From positions 867,501-931,500 of the forward strand of contig NZ_CP053538.1 of NCBI RefSeq assembly GCF_013137895.1: a stretch of 64,000 bases of DNA. Reading direction: 5' to 3'. The translations under genes were made by a program, and so were the position numbers. Origin of the DNA: Hymenobacter taeanensis (GTDB taxonomy: Bacteria; Bacteroidota; Bacteroidia; Cytophagales; Hymenobacteraceae). This document shows positions 16,339-26,221 of this stretch, piece after piece (positions within the stretch are counted from its first letter, which is position 1; the number at the start of each line of letters is the position of its first letter). The notes beneath the pieces are model-generated. The model ran no database searches. It was not told the DNA's origin and saw nothing but the letters and a program-made list of their open reading frames with translations.

Positions 16339-16890
16339 CTAAAACGTGGTTTTATTGAGTACTACCTGCGCCGACTCCAGCTGTGCTTTGGGAGCCAGCT
16401 GCTTAATGCGCTGCAAAGCCTGCTCGGCTTCGAGGCGGGTAGTATAATCGCCTACCCAGAGGCGGAAGATAGGCTGCTTGTAGGCCAGGTAGTCGGTTTC
16501 TTCGGGGTAGCGGCTGATGATACTCCGCCGGATGCTCATAGCCTGCTCCTTCTCCAGGCCCACGTAGGCCAGTATTCGGAAGCCCTGAGCGTACTTCACA
16601 TTTTTGTTGGTGTAAGCCTGGTCACGCAGGCGCTGCTCAATCTGAGCGTTTACCTGGTTGGTAGGGGTTACAGGCCTGGCCGCCGTTACGGGGGCCGCGG
16701 CAGGTGCCTTGGGCGCAGCAAAAACCGGCCGGTACTTACTCAGGTCTTCTGCCGGCGCAGTGCTTGTTGTGGCCGGCCGGCGCGTGGTATCAGCAGCGGA
16801 GGCCGATGGTGCTGCCGGCCCCGAAGATGCGCAGGCGCCCAGCGAAAACAGGGTGGAAAGCAGCAGCACGTTACGAAGCGAGTGTTTCAT
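16339..16890 (-). CDS. SPOR-domain lipoprotein
   Basis: 183 residues. The chosen start gives a lipoprotein signal (MKHSLRNVLLLSTLFSLGAC) with lipobox LGAC and Cys at residue 20. An Ala/Pro/Thr-rich linker runs to about residue 95. The C-terminal 85 residues fit a SPOR domain (YAQGFRILAYVGLEKEQAMS, PIFRLWVGDYTTRLEAEQAL), which binds denuded glycan strands of septal peptidoglycan. This suggests an outer-membrane-tethered protein at the division site. An upstream in-frame ATG would extend it into deoC; the lipoprotein start is preferred. Its 5' end overlaps the end of deoC by about 20 bases. Confidence 0.8.
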   Translation of the reverse strand: MKHSLRNVLLLSTLFSLGACASSGPAAPSASAADTTRRPATTSTAPAEDLSKYRPVFAAPKAPAAAPVTAARPVTPTNQVNAQIEQRLRDQAYTNKNVKYAQGFRILAYVGLEKEQAMSIRRSIISRYPEETDYLAYKQPIFRLWVGDYTTRLEAEQALQRIKQLAPKAQLESAQVVLNKTTF

Positions 16891-17614
16891 GGGAGTTGTC
16901 TTCCAGCAGTACCAGACTATTAGACGAGCCAATGCGGTCGGCGCCGGCAGCAATGAGGGCCAGGGCCGTTTCGCGCGTGCGAATTCCGCCGGAAGCTTTA
17001 ATACGAATGTGGGTGGGCAGTGACTGGCGCATCAGCTCAATGTCGGAGATGGAGGCACCCCGACCCGCAAAACCCGTGGAAGTTTTTACAAAATCGGCGC
17101 CGGCCTCCGCGCATATCTCGCAGGCCAGCACAATTTCATCCTCCGTCAGGAGGGCCGTTTCAATAATAACTTTCAGGAGTGCACCCCGCAGGTGGCAAAG
17201 CTCGGCCAGCTCACCAATCTCCTCCTCTACTTCTTCTACCCTGCCGGCTTTCAAGGCCCCAATATTAATCACCATATCCAGCTCCGTCGCGCCCTCTGAT
17301 AAGGCTTGGTGCCCCTCAAAAAACTTGACTTTAGCCAGCCCATACCCCAGCGGAAAGCCAATAACTGTGCACACCGGTACCCCCGTATCTCGTAGGGTTT
17401 CTACCGCCAGCCGCACGTAGCACGGCGGCACGCACACGCTGGCGAACTGGTTGTCGGCGGCTTCCTGACAGAGCTGCTCAATCTGCTCGGGCTGCGCGTC
17501 AGGTCTGAGGAGAGTGTGGTCGATGTACGAGGCGAGGTTCACGGGGTAAAGGTAGGGGTATGTAGCACGAACTTGGTAGTGCGCGTCTGGGTGATTGGCG
17601 TAGGTACATAACAA
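16871..17614 (-). CDS. deoC: Deoxyribose-phosphate aldolase
   Basis: 247 residues. It cleaves 2-deoxyribose 5-phosphate to glyceraldehyde 3-phosphate and acetaldehyde in deoxynucleoside catabolism. The class I aldolase residues are in place: Schiff-base Lys177 (DFVKTSTGF), Asp113 (TELDMVINIG) and Lys206 (IKASGGIRT). The start VNLASYIDHTLLRPDA follows about 24 residues that are unlike the usual N-terminus, so the real start may be slightly later. It overlaps the downstream SPOR lipoprotein gene by about 20 bases, suggesting translational coupling rather than a shared function. Confidence 0.93.
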   Translation of the reverse strand: MLCTYANHPDAHYQVRATYPYLYPVNLASYIDHTLLRPDAQPEQIEQLCQEAADNQFASVCVPPCYVRLAVETLRDTGVPVCTVIGFPLGYGLAKVKFFEGHQALSEGATELDMVINIGALKAGRVEEVEEEIGELAELCHLRGALLKVIIETALLTEDEIVLACEICAEAGADFVKTSTGFAGRGASISDIELMRQSLPTHIRIKASGGIRTRETALALIAAGADRIGSSNSLVLLEDNSHETLAS

Positions 17615-17669
17615 CTCATACGCTAACCTTGCCGGGAAGGTCTGCAGAGCAGTGGATGTGCCCTACAAC

Positions 17670-17708
17670 AAACGGGCCGCGCTTCCAGATTGGAAACGCG
17701 GCCCGTTT
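17670..17708. terminator. Hairpin after secA
   Basis: Arms AAACGGGCCGCGcTTCCA and TGGAAaCGCGGCCCGTTT with a 3-base loop (gat) and one internal mismatch. It lies 19 bases after the secA stop on the minus strand; a modest T-run comes from the arm itself. Confidence 0.8.
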
Positions 17709-17727
17709 ACTACTGCTTACCCGTTGC

Positions 17728-20700
17728 TTAGTCAACCAGCACGCAACGATCGTTCAGTAAGTCGTCTTCTACTGACTTGAACTTCACATCGCGCACGATG
17801 CGACCATCCATGTACTGCACGCTTACTTTCTCGTTGCGGTTCGCCACTTTCTGCGACTTAGCCGGCTGCTGCTTCTCTAGCACCTGGGGCTGACCAGCGG
17901 CCTGCTCCAGATCCTCGGGGCCAGCGCCCAACGACACCGATGAAACTTCTTTCTCGGCCTTCAGCTTGGGCATGGGCGGCGCTACGGGCAGCTCATCCTC
18001 GGTGAAGTACTCGGGCTCGTCGTAACCATCCTGGCCGGCCTGCATGGGCACGTCGGCGCGGAACAAGAACTGGATAGTGTCCTCGTTTACCTTGCCGATC
18101 ATCTGCTTGAACAGCTCAAACGACTCGAACTTATACACCAGCAGTGGGTCTTTCTGCTCGTATACCGCGTTCTGCACCACCTGCTTCAGGTCGTCCATGG
18201 CGCGCAGGTGCTTGGTCCAGGCCTCATCGATAACCGACAGCACCACCACCTTCTCCATGGCCCGAATTACATCGTGACCACCCGTGGCCTGGGCGCGGCG
18301 CAGGTTGGCAATAGCCTGAATCTGCTTGCGGCCATCGGTGAAGGGAATGGCAATGTTTTCGTAGGGCGAGTTCTGGCTGAGCAGGTCATTGATCAGCGGC
18401 ATGTTGTTACCGGCGATGAAATCGTTCTTGCTCTGATAGTAGCCGAGAGCCTCGTCGTAGAGCTTCTGCGTGAGCGGACCGGGCTGCATGCCACTTAACT
18501 CCTGAGCCGTCAGGTGCGTGTCGTACCCGAACACCCGGATGATGGCCAGCTTGAAGTCCTCGAAGTCGTTGCTGCCTTTGTGGCCTATCACGATGTCTTC
18601 GCAGACGTCGTAGATCATATTCCACACGTCCAGCTCCAAACGCTCGCCGTGCAGGGCGTTGCGGCGGCGCTTGTACACCACTTCACGCTGGGCGTTCATC
18701 ACGTCATCGTACTCCAGCAGGCGCTTTCGTGTGCCGAAGTTGTTCTCTTCTACTTTCTTCTGAGCACGCTCAATAGAAGAGGTAATCATCGAGTGCTGAA
18801 TTACTTCACCTTCCTCCAGGCCCATGCGGTCCATAAGTTTGGCAATCCGGTCAGAGCCGAACAAGCGCATCAGGTTGTCTTCGAGGCTCACGAAGAACTG
18901 CGAAGAACCTGGGTCACCCTGGCGGCCGGCCCGGCCACGCAACTGGCGGTCAACGCGCCGCGACTCGTGGCGCTCCGTGCCAATGATGGCCAAGCCACCC
19001 GACTCCTTAGCGGTGCCGCGCAACTTAATGTCGGTACCACGGCCGGCCATGTTGGTAGCAATGGTTACGGTGCCAGGGTAGCCGGCAGCGGCTACAATCT
19101 CGGCCTCGCGCTGGTTCTGCTTAGCATTCAGCACCTGGTGCGGAATCTTGCGCAGGTTGAGCATACGGCTTACCAGCTCCGAAATTTCAACCGACGTAGT
19201 ACCTACCAGCACCGGACGGCCAGCTTGCACCAGCGTCTGGATTTCCTCGGCTACGGCATTGTACTTCTCGCGAACGGTCTTGTAAACTTTGTCGTGCTCG
19301 TCTTTGCGAGCGATGCCGCGGTTGGTGGGAATTACCACCACATCGAGCTTGTAGATTTCCCAGAACTCGCCGGCTTCGGTTTCGGCCGTACCCGTCATGC
19401 CGCCCAGCTTGTGGTACATGCGGAAGTAGTTCTGCAGCGTTACGGTGGCGTAGGTCTGGGTGGCGTCTTCTACGCGCACGTTTTCCTTGGCCTCAATAGC
19501 CTGGTGCAACCCATCGGAGTAGCGGCGGCCTTCCATCACGCGGCCGGTCTGCTCATCCACAATTTTCACCTTGCCGTCGTCGGTGAGGATGTACTGGTCA
19601 TCCTTCTCGAACAGGGTATAGGCTTTCAGCAGCTGGTTGATGGTGTGAATCCGCTCCGACTTTATCTGAAAGTCATCCATGAGCTTCTCCTTGGTGTGCA
19701 GCTTCTCTTCACCGCTCAGCTCTTTGCTGTTTTCAATGGCAGCCAGCTCCGAGCCAATGTCGGGCATGATGAAGAAGTGCGGGTCTTCGCCCTGGCCGGT
19801 GATGAGGTCAATGCCTTTTTCCGTCAGCTCGATCTGGTTGTTCTTCTCGTCAATCGTGAAGAACAGCGGCATATCGGCCTGGGGCATCTGGCGCTGGTTG
19901 TCCTGCAGGTAGAAGTTCTCCGTTTTCTGCAGAACAGCCCGCATACCGGTTTCTGAGAGGAACTTGATGAGCGGCTTGCTCTTGGGCAAACCACGGAAGG
20001 CCCGGAACAATGCTAGGCCACCCTCTCCTTCTTTCGGGCCATCTTTGCCTTCCTTGATGAGCTTGCGGGCCTCCACCAGGTAGTTCTGCACCTGCTTTTT
20101 CTGAGCATCCACCAGCATCTGAATGCGAGGCTTCAGCTGGTAGAACTCGTGCACATCACCGCGCGGCACGGGGCCGGAGATGATGAGCGGGGTCCGGGCA
20201 TCATCAATCAGTACGGAGTCCACTTCGTCGACCATGGCGTAGTGATGCTTGCGCTGCACCAGCTCCTCGGGGTCGCGGGCCATGTTGTCGCGCAGGTAGT
20301 CGAAGCCGAATTCGTTGTTGGTGCCGTAAGTGATGTCGGCGAGGTAAGCCTTGCGGCGGGCATCCGTGTTGGGCTGGTGCTTATCAATGCAGTCAACCGA
20401 AATGCCATGGAACTCGAACAGCGGCGCATTCCACTCGGAGTCACGCTTGGCGAGGTAGTCGTTTACGGTTACCAGGTGCACCCCGCGCTTAGCCAAGGCA
20501 TTCAGGAAAGCCGGCAGCGTGGATACGAGGGTTTTGCCCTCACCCGTCGCCATTTCTGAAATCTTGCCCTGGTGCAGCACTACGCCGCCAATCAGCTGCA
20601 CATCGTAGTGCACCATGTCCCAGGTAATCTCGGCGCCGGCAGCCAGCCACTTATTGCTCCAGATAGCTTTATCGCCCTGAATCGTGACGTTGCTCTTGCG

Positions 20701-21135
20701 GCTGGCGTATTCCCGATCGTAGTCGGTGGCGGTTACCACCAGCTGCCCGTTCTGGGCGTAGCGGCGGGCAGTTTCCTTAGTAATGGCAAAGGAAACGGGC
20801 AGCACTTCCATGAGCACTACTTCCAGTTCCTTGTTGCGCTGCTTCTCCAGGGCATCAATCTGGTCGAAGAGCTGCTCCTTCTGGATAGCGTCCAGCGAAG
20901 CGTCTTCGTTCACACGCTGGTGTAGGGCCGCAATCTGGTCGTCAATAGCTTTGAGGTGAGCATCAATCCGGGCGCGCACCTCATTGGTGCGGGCGCGCAG
21001 CTCATCGTCGCTGAGTTGTGCCAGATTGGCATATTCGGCGTTTATCAACGCCACATACGGAACAATCTCCTTCAAGTCCCGGTCCGACTTAGAACCGAAA
21101 ATCTTGGCGACGGTTTTCCCTAGAAAATCAAACAT
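17728..21135 (-). CDS. secA: Preprotein translocase ATPase SecA
   Basis: 1135 residues. It is the motor that pushes preproteins through SecYEG. Visible motifs are Walker A as ATGEGKT (near residue 195), the DEAD-like motif [17 protein letters not shown], the preprotein cross-linking domain, and the second motor domain with [14 protein letters not shown] and [14 protein letters not shown]. Length exceeds the 900 residues of E. coli SecA because of an N-terminal helical insertion around residues 60-110 and a long insertion before the substrate-binding region, as usual in Bacteroidota. The C-terminus ends in an acidic linker and a basic strand rather than the zinc-binding SecB-contact motif. Monocistronic. 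Confidence 0.97.
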   Translation of the reverse strand: MFDFLGKTVAKIFGSKSDRDLKEIVPYVALINAEYANLAQLSDDELRARTNEVRARIDAHLKAIDDQIAALHQRVNEDASLDAIQKEQLFDQIDALEKQRNKELEVVLMEVLPVSFAITKETARRYAQNGQLVVTATDYDREYASRKSNVTIQGDKAIWSNKWLAAGAEITWDMVHYDVQLIGGVVLHQGKISEMATGEGKTLVSTLPAFLNALAKRGVHLVTVNDYLAKRDSEWNAPLFEFHGISVDCIDKHQPNTDARRKAYLADITYGTNNEFGFDYLRDNMARDPEELVQRKHHYAMVDEVDSVLIDDARTPLIISGPVPRGDVHEFYQLKPRIQMLVDAQKKQVQNYLVEARKLIKEGKDGPKEGEGGLALFRAFRGLPKSKPLIKFLSETGMRAVLQKTENFYLQDNQRQMPQADMPLFFTIDEKNNQIELTEKGIDLITGQGEDPHFFIMPDIGSELAAIENSKELSGEEKLHTKEKLMDDFQIKSERIHTINQLLKAYTLFEKDDQYILTDDGKVKIVDEQTGRVMEGRRYSDGLHQAIEAKENVRVEDATQTYATVTLQNYFRMYHKLGGMTGTAETEAGEFWEIYKLDVVVIPTNRGIARKDEHDKVYKTVREKYNAVAEEIQTLVQAGRPVLVGTTSVEISELVSRMLNLRKIPHQVLNAKQNQREAEIVAAAGYPGTVTIATNMAGRGTDIKLRGTAKESGGLAIIGTERHESRRVDRQLRGRAGRQGDPGSSQFFVSLEDNLMRLFGSDRIAKLMDRMGLEEGEVIQHSMITSSIERAQKKVEENNFGTRKRLLEYDDVMNAQREVVYKRRRNALHGERLELDVWNMIYDVCEDIVIGHKGSNDFEDFKLAIIRVFGYDTHLTAQELSGMQPGPLTQKLYDEALGYYQSKNDFIAGNNMPLINDLLSQNSPYENIAIPFTDGRKQIQAIANLRRAQATGGHDVIRAMEKVVVLSVIDEAWTKHLRAMDDLKQVVQNAVYEQKDPLLVYKFESFELFKQMIGKVNEDTIQFLFRADVPMQAGQDGYDEPEYFTEDELPVAPPMPKLKAEKEVSSVSLGAGPEDLEQAAGQPQVLEKQQPAKSQKVANRNEKVSVQYMDGRIVRDVKFKSVEDDLLNDRCVLVD

Positions 21136-21171
21136 GCTGGTTTACCTTAATTGAAACGCCGGGGCGCACCT

Positions 21172-21179
21172 CAAATTTA
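21172..21179 (-). promoter_or_regulatory. Putative -7 promoter box of secA
   Basis: The minus strand reads TAAATTTG, matching TAnnTTTG, 36 bases upstream of the secA ATG. A -33 TTG at normal spacing was not found. Confidence 0.45.
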
Positions 21180-21305
21180 CAAGATTTCTAGCCAAAACCG
21201 CCCCATATCATAACACACCGTCAATCTGACCGATTTTAACCAGTTCGGGTACTGCACCGATGACAAGCAGGAGGCGGAATGGACCTGAGCCAAACCCTGA
21301 CTATT

Positions 21306-22334
21306 TTATCTAACTATTTCGGCCGCAACGTAGTGCGAATTTCGCTTAAGCCAGGGCTTTTCTACCCCATGCCACAAGAGAAAAGCGGCAGCCAGCAGCA
21401 CCAGCAACAATGCTGTCAGCCCCAGCCACGGATACCCACGAAACAGGCCTACGTGTATAAACAGCTGAATAAGAGGAAAGTGCAATAAGTAAGCACCATA
21501 TGATAAATCTCCCCATTTCCCGGCCTTCCAGTGAAAGGGTAGCCGCGTAGCCAGAAATAGTACCACCGAGGCATAGCAGATGGGCTCCACTACGGCGCGC
21601 AGGCTATGCTCATGCAGGAGCCAAAAGAGCGGCCCTGACACAAGCGCCACCCAGCCCATATACTGGCCTAGCCGCCGCTCCTCCACCCCAAACAAGGCAC
21701 CCAGCGCAAACAAGTGCAGCATACCCGGAAACTGCCGGCCTAGCTCAGCTACCATTTTAGGGGTGAGGGCGGCAGATTGGCCTAGCAGCCACTCCCACCC
21801 TAGCGCAACCCCAAAAGCCAGCACCACGACGGCGTATGGCCCAATGCGGCGGAACAGGTACATTAAAACTGGCACGCAACAGTACAGGCACAGCTCTACC
21901 TTAATAGTCCAGAGCGATGCATTCATGACTGGCACCGGGTGCTGCTCAAACACCCCTGGCAGTGTAGGCTGCAGGAAGTTGAGGAACGTAGCGTTGGCCA
22001 CGAGGTAGTTGTAGGCCTCTTTTGTACCCAGAAACTCCGCTGCGGGCAGGTGGGTAGCGGCTAGGCCTACCAGCCAGGCCACCAGAATGGTGGTTAGGTA
22101 AGCGGGGTAAATACGCCGCACACGTTTCTCAGCGTAGTCAAGGCCGGAGGTGCTGCTAAGGAAGCTGCGCGTAACCAGACAGCCGCTGAGCACAAAAAAG
22201 CCCTTCACCGCAAAATCAGCCGAGAGGTATGCCAAGAAAGGCTGAAACGCCGGCAGCCCCGTTAACACGGCCAAATGACAGAACACAACTACCAAAGCCA
22301 GGCCCAGCCGCACGGCATCGAAGTTATTTTGCAT
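21306..22334 (-). CDS. Acyltransferase 3 family membrane protein
   Basis: 342 residues with about ten hydrophobic segments. It belongs to the acyltransferase-3 (OafA/WecH-like) family: the N-terminus FDAVRLGLALVVVFCHLAVL carries the conserved Arg and His, followed by FFVLSGCLVTRSF and RVRRIYPAYLT. These proteins O-acetylate or otherwise acylate surface sugars. The glycan cluster lies directly upstream on the same strand but is separated by a hairpin and 214 bases, so a shared pathway is plausible and cotranscription is uncertain. Confidence 0.88.
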   Translation of the reverse strand: MQNNFDAVRLGLALVVVFCHLAVLTGLPAFQPFLAYLSADFAVKGFFVLSGCLVTRSFLSSTSGLDYAEKRVRRIYPAYLTTILVAWLVGLAATHLPAAEFLGTKEAYNYLVANATFLNFLQPTLPGVFEQHPVPVMNASLWTIKVELCLYCCVPVLMYLFRRIGPYAVVVLAFGVALGWEWLLGQSAALTPKMVAELGRQFPGMLHLFALGALFGVEERRLGQYMGWVALVSGPLFWLLHEHSLRAVVEPICYASVVLFLATRLPFHWKAGKWGDLSYGAYLLHFPLIQLFIHVGLFRGYPWLGLTALLLVLLAAAFLLWHGVEKPWLKRNSHYVAAEIVR

Positions 22335-22434
22335 GGAGGGAAGCTAGAGGTACGCTCCGCAAATTACAGGTCCTGTCTGAATGCCACCTGGCCTTGCTAC
22401 TAGCCTAGGTCACTTACATGAGGCTCAAAATGAT

Positions 22435-22469
22435 GAAACCCCACTGCTTTGCTAAGACTGCGGGGTTTC
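22435..22469 (-). terminator. Hairpin after the glycan cluster
   Basis: Arms GAAACCCC and GGGGTTTC at 22435-22442 and 22462-22469, with partial further pairing (ctgc). It lies between the RmlD-like gene stop and the acyltransferase start. Only a weak U-tract follows on the minus strand. Confidence 0.5.
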
Positions 22470-22547
22470 CACGAAAATAAGGATTTTCAGAGCGGTGATT
22501 AGCTACGCCAGCGTGCGGCCAGATAGCTGTAGCCGTAACGAACGCTG

Positions 22548-23474
22548 TTAGGAGGCAACTGCCATGCGTTCTTCAGAAAGCTGCTTGATGCCCTCCGTAA
22601 CTTCTGCAACACATTCATGCAGGCGCTCCTCTACGGATGGCAGCAGATTGCCCTGCTTACTGCCTAGTACGCTATAACCAGGGCGTGGAGCTGCCAAGCC
22701 AAAGCTATGCTGGGCACGAGGCACTACAAAGGAAGTAGCCAAACCAGCCATATCGGCGGCTAGGCGAGCCAAATCAGCCCAGGTATAGGAGCCCTGGTTT
22801 GCCAGGTGCCATACGCCCCGCTCCTCGTCAATGAGCAGATCCAGCGCCACGTTAACCAGGTCGGGCACAAACGTAGGCGACACTAGCACGTCGTCGGCCG
22901 CTGCGAAGGGCAGGTTTCTGTGGCCAGCCCGCAGGGCCGCGTACACAAAGTTATACTCATCCCAGGGGCCGAAGAAGGCACTGGTACGTACCACCAGGGC
23001 CTCGGGCATGCGCTGTAGCACATCGCGCTCCGCCAGCCGCTTGCTGTTGCCATACACGTTTAGGGGCCGCGGCGTGTCATGCTCTAAGTAGGCCTCGGCT
23101 TTGTTGCCGTCGAAGACCAGATCAGAGGAAAACGTGAGCAGCTGAATTTCCTGGTAGGCACACGCCGCCGCCAAAATGGCCGGGCCTGTTGTGTTTTCGC
23201 GGTAGCAGCGCGCATACTCGTGCTCGGCGTCATCAACGCGTACGTAGCCAGCGGTGTTTACTACTGCCCATGGGTTATGCTGCAGTAGTACCCGCTCAAC
23301 CGCCACCGGATCGGATATATCCAGCTCAGCCCGCCCAAGGGCTACTACCTCTATCCCCCGGATAGCGCAAATGCGTTTGAATGCCTGGCCTAGCGTGCCG
23401 TTGGCACCAGTGATTAGCAGGGGCTGCACAGGAGATAAGCCTGCTGGTGCCTCTAGTGAGTCAAGTATTCTCAT
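22548..23474 (-). CDS. RmlD-like sugar-nucleotide reductase (SDR family)
   Basis: 308 residues. The Rossmann motif TGANGTLG is at residues 22-29, followed by LGRAELDISDP, VVNTAGYVRVDDAE, FSSDLVFDG near 116-123 and the catalytic YxxxK at Tyr141-Lys145 (YGNSK). This is the dTDP-4-dehydrorhamnose reductase-like branch of the extended SDR family. No rmlA, rmlB or rmlC is nearby, so the substrate may be a different sugar nucleotide. Its ATG overlaps the stop of the GH1-like gene by 4 bases (ATGA). Proteins in which a GH1-like N-terminus is fused to an RmlD-like C-terminus are known to me from other bacteria; here they are two coupled genes. Confidence 0.8.
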   Translation of the reverse strand: MRILDSLEAPAGLSPVQPLLITGANGTLGQAFKRICAIRGIEVVALGRAELDISDPVAVERVLLQHNPWAVVNTAGYVRVDDAEHEYARCYRENTTGPAILAAACAYQEIQLLTFSSDLVFDGNKAEAYLEHDTPRPLNVYGNSKRLAERDVLQRMPEALVVRTSAFFGPWDEYNFVYAALRAGHRNLPFAAADDVLVSPTFVPDLVNVALDLLIDEERGVWHLANQGSYTWADLARLAADMAGLATSFVVPRAQHSFGLAAPRPGYSVLGSKQGNLLPSVEERLHECVAEVTEGIKQLSEERMAVAS

Positions 23475-24787
23475 AGCTCAAGGGTATTGGTGGAGATGGG
23501 CCGGTGGTGATGGTAAACAAAACGGTCGTTACGCTCCCACCAGCCTTTGTTGTGTAGCAGGGGGTGATGATAATGGCCTTCGGTAGCCAGGCTTTGCACC
23601 ATTTTAAAAAGCGCCGTGCGCCTGGGGCTGCCTCCGCGCAGGTCAAACACCCCACTTTCATAGTAAGCGCCTTCCTGCGTGAGCAGCGTATTCCAGTCAT
23701 AGGCGCCCAGCAACGACCAAATGGTAATGGCGCGCATATCTACTCCTTCGGCTTTCAGTTGGTTGGCAGCATCCCAGGCGTATTGGATCCAGCGCATCTG
23801 CTCCTCGCGGGTGCATTGCAAGTGTACCTCCGTAATGGCCATGGGCAGGTGGTACCGCTCCCACGCTTCCCGCAACAGGTCATGAATTCCCGCCATCCGG
23901 ACCCACCGGACCCGCACGGCCTCTACATCAGCATAATTAACCCGCGCTTCACTTTGCCGCAAATGCTGGGCGGGGAAGTATTGGTGGTTTTCATCTAAAA
24001 ACCGCTCACTTGTGATGTAATAATTGATACCAAGCACATCGGGCGGCATTGGGTCATTTACCAGATTCAGCAGTTCTATTTCGGAGGCTCCATTCTCGCG
24101 GAGGTAGCTCCACATGGGGTGCTGCTCATTTATACGGCCGCACAGCAGATCGAAAGTGAGCCAGCGCCGGTTGTTTTCAAACTCCGCCTGGTAGGCCAGT
24201 TTGGGCGTGCAGTGAGTTTTGCCCAGATCTTCGGTTTGCACCAATTGGGCGTCAGGCGTTACCTTCCGGATGGCTTTCATAGCCTCGCGGGTGCCCTTAA
24301 TGTGGTTCAGCTGAATCCGGACGAAGGTTTTATCGTCGAGGCCGTGAGGGTACCAGATGCCGTAGAGGCCGCTGAACCGAGCCGTGGTTAGGGGCTCATT
24401 TACGGGGGTGAAGTGCTTTACCCAAGGGTAGCGCTCGGCTACCATGCCGGCAAAGCGGGCCAGCCCCGCCACAAAGTTTGCTTGATGGAGCGCCGTATAG
24501 CGTGGGCCACTGCCGTGGTGCAGCAGCGTTACAATAGGGTCAATGCCCAATTCTTGGAGGCGAGCCATTCGCTCATCGGTCCAGGTCCAGTCGGGACTGT
24601 CCAGACTTTCGGGGGCCACCTGCTCCCACAGAACGGGGTACCGAAGCTTGCGAATTCCCAACTCTGCAAACTGGTCCAGATCCTCAATCCGGTCCCGGTG
24701 GCCACTACTGACGAGCTGGTCAGAATACCCATCTCCCATGCGCCGAATGGTGCATTCTATTCCGCCCCACATTTCTACGTGTTCCAT
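23471..24787 (-). CDS. Glycoside hydrolase family 1-like protein
   Basis: 438 residues. (beta/alpha)8 fold of GH1: ELGIRKLRYPVLWEQVAPES near residue 40, then LGIDPIVTLLHHGSGPRYT, the acid/base VNEP in KHFTPVNEPLTTARFSGL, and the nucleophile region MAITEVHLQC, where the usual ITENG reads ITEVH. Both catalytic glutamates are present. The chosen start MEHVEMWGGIECTIRRMG matches the first strand; the frame is open for 36 codons upstream into an inverted repeat and that part looks non-coding. No signal peptide, so probably cytoplasmic. It is coupled to an RmlD-like gene by a 4-base overlap and follows glf and a glycosyltransferase, so it may remodel or transfer sugars rather than digest food glycans. 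Confidence 0.82.
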   Translation of the reverse strand: MEHVEMWGGIECTIRRMGDGYSDQLVSSGHRDRIEDLDQFAELGIRKLRYPVLWEQVAPESLDSPDWTWTDERMARLQELGIDPIVTLLHHGSGPRYTALHQANFVAGLARFAGMVAERYPWVKHFTPVNEPLTTARFSGLYGIWYPHGLDDKTFVRIQLNHIKGTREAMKAIRKVTPDAQLVQTEDLGKTHCTPKLAYQAEFENNRRWLTFDLLCGRINEQHPMWSYLRENGASEIELLNLVNDPMPPDVLGINYYITSERFLDENHQYFPAQHLRQSEARVNYADVEAVRVRWVRMAGIHDLLREAWERYHLPMAITEVHLQCTREEQMRWIQYAWDAANQLKAEGVDMRAITIWSLLGAYDWNTLLTQEGAYYESGVFDLRGGSPRRTALFKMVQSLATEGHYHHPLLHNKGWWERNDRFVYHHHRPISTNTLEL

Positions 24788-24850
24788 GCTGCTTTCACGT
24801 ACGGCTGCAGCTTCAGATGGCGAAGTGTTGAGTTTGAAACACCTGAAAAC

Positions 24851-24952
24851 AGATCTGTCATCCTGGGCCGCTGCTGTGAGGTTTACTGGTAGCAAGCCAA
24901 GTGGCCTAGCAACCAGTAAACCTCACAGCAGCGGCTCAGAATGACAGCATCT
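24851..24952. repeat. 40-bp inverted repeat between glf and the GH1-like gene
   Basis: Arms 24851-24890 and 24912-24952. The outer part contains CTGTCATCCTGGGCCGC and GCGGCTCAGAATGACAG with two mismatches and one single-base bulge; the inner 24 bases pair perfectly. The 21-base loop contains GTGGCCTAG. Its ends match the GTCATTC-type repeat at 29930-30007, so the two belong to one family of palindromic intergenic repeats. It could attenuate transcription between glf and the downstream genes. Confidence 0.85.
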
Positions 24953-24973
24953 GACAGCCAGTTTTAGAAACCG

Positions 24974-26155
24974 CTATTCCTTGGCCGGATCGCGCGGTAC
25001 GAGCTTGTTTATAATGGAGGCCGAGCCCGTGATGGCAGGCATAGTAACCTTTTGGGCTTCTTCGGTTTTCTCCGTGAGCTTCTTGTACAGGGTAAGCGCC
25101 TGGGCTACTACCTGGTCCATGTTGTAGTACTTGTACGTAGCCAAGCGGCCTACAAAGTGCACCTTAGGTGTTTCGTCGGCCAGCTTCTTGTACTTGTTGT
25201 ACAGCTCGGCATTCTCCAGGCGTGGCACGGGGTAATATGGGTCTCCCTCTGCTTTGGGGTACTCATACACCACGCTGGTTTTGGGGTGCTGCTGGCCTGT
25301 AAGCTGCTTAAACTCCGTAATGCGGGTGTATAAGTGCTCATTGGGGTAATTTACTACCGGAGCGGGCAGGAACTGCTCCGTGTTGAGCGTTTCGTGCTTG
25401 AACTCCAGAGAGCGGTAGGGGAGCTTGCCGTACTTAAAATCGAAGTACTCATCTACCGGCCCCGTGAAAATCATTTCCTTGAAAGGAATGAAATCAATGA
25501 TGTCGTGGTAGTCAGTATTCAGCATCACCTTGATGTTGGGGTGATCCAACATACGCTCAAACATGCGGGTGTAGCCGTGCAGCGGCATAGCCTGATAGGT
25601 GTCGGTGAAGTAACGGTTGTCGCGGTTGGTGCGGGTGGGCACGCGGCTCGTTACTGACTTATCCAGCTCCGAGGGGTCCATGCCCCACTGCTTACGGGTG
25701 TAGTTGCGGAAGAATTTCTCGTACAGCTCGCGCCCTACTTTGCTTACCACTACATCTTCAGAGGTTTTAATAACTGGCACGCTCTCGGCCAATGACTCTA
25801 AAAACTGCTCCACCTCAAAGCTGTTCAGCGAGAGGCCATACAGCATGTTAATGGTATTGAGGTTGATGGGCATGGGCACGTGCTGGCCATCTACGGAAGC
25901 CAGTACCCGGTGCTCATATGGGCGCCAGTCGGTAAAGTTGGATAGGTATTCGAATACGTCCTTCGAATTGGTATGGAAAATATGCGGGCCATACTTGTGG
26001 ACCAGGATACCTTCTTCGTTGTAATGGTCATAGGCGTTCCCAGCAATATGGTTGCGCTTGTCCACCACCAGTACTTTTTTATTGGAACGAGTCGCAAGCC
26101 GCTCGGCCAACACGCTGCCAGCAAAGCCGGCCCCTACGATGAGATAATCGAACAT
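24974..26155 (-). CDS. glf: UDP-galactopyranose mutase
   Basis: 393 residues. It converts UDP-galactopyranose to UDP-galactofuranose using reduced FAD. The FAD-binding motif VGAGFAGSVLAERLA is at residues 7-21, followed by KRNHIAGNAYDHYN and the substrate loop KYGPHIFHTNSKDVFEYLS near 55-72. Later conserved blocks are RNYTRKQWGMDPSELDKSV, VPTRTNRDNRYF with the arginine that contacts phosphate, and VHFVGRLATYKYYNMDQVVA at about 335-355. The C-terminal 25 residues are extra. A glycosyltransferase gene lies 66 bases upstream and the GH1-like gene follows, so the furanose donor is probably used by that cluster. Confidence 0.95.
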   Translation of the reverse strand: MFDYLIVGAGFAGSVLAERLATRSNKKVLVVDKRNHIAGNAYDHYNEEGILVHKYGPHIFHTNSKDVFEYLSNFTDWRPYEHRVLASVDGQHVPMPINLNTINMLYGLSLNSFEVEQFLESLAESVPVIKTSEDVVVSKVGRELYEKFFRNYTRKQWGMDPSELDKSVTSRVPTRTNRDNRYFTDTYQAMPLHGYTRMFERMLDHPNIKVMLNTDYHDIIDFIPFKEMIFTGPVDEYFDFKYGKLPYRSLEFKHETLNTEQFLPAPVVNYPNEHLYTRITEFKQLTGQQHPKTSVVYEYPKAEGDPYYPVPRLENAELYNKYKKLADETPKVHFVGRLATYKYYNMDQVVAQALTLYKKLTEKTEEAQKVTMPAITGSASIINKLVPRDPAKE

Positions 26156-26221
26156 AACGAAGCGGTGTTTGGAAAGAAATGAGGGGGAAAGAACAGGTGA
26201 TGGAGGTAGTAGAGTGCAGAA

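Noticed and set aside
17728..17900. Missing end of SecA (no zinc motif)
   Set aside because: Bacteroidota SecA often ends without the SEC-C zinc motif, so it is not a truncation.
18514..19956. Long plus-strand open frame inside secA
   Set aside because: It is opposite SecA and rich in His, Leu and Val in a pattern caused by G+C-rich antisense coding; no conserved motif was seen.
24788..24895. Longer start for the GH1-like gene
   Set aside because: The first 36 codons come from the inverted repeat region and are not conserved-looking.
24851..24952. Terminal repeats of an insertion sequence
   Set aside because: Neither this element nor the one at 29930 encloses a transposase and both are too short; they look like REP-type palindromes.
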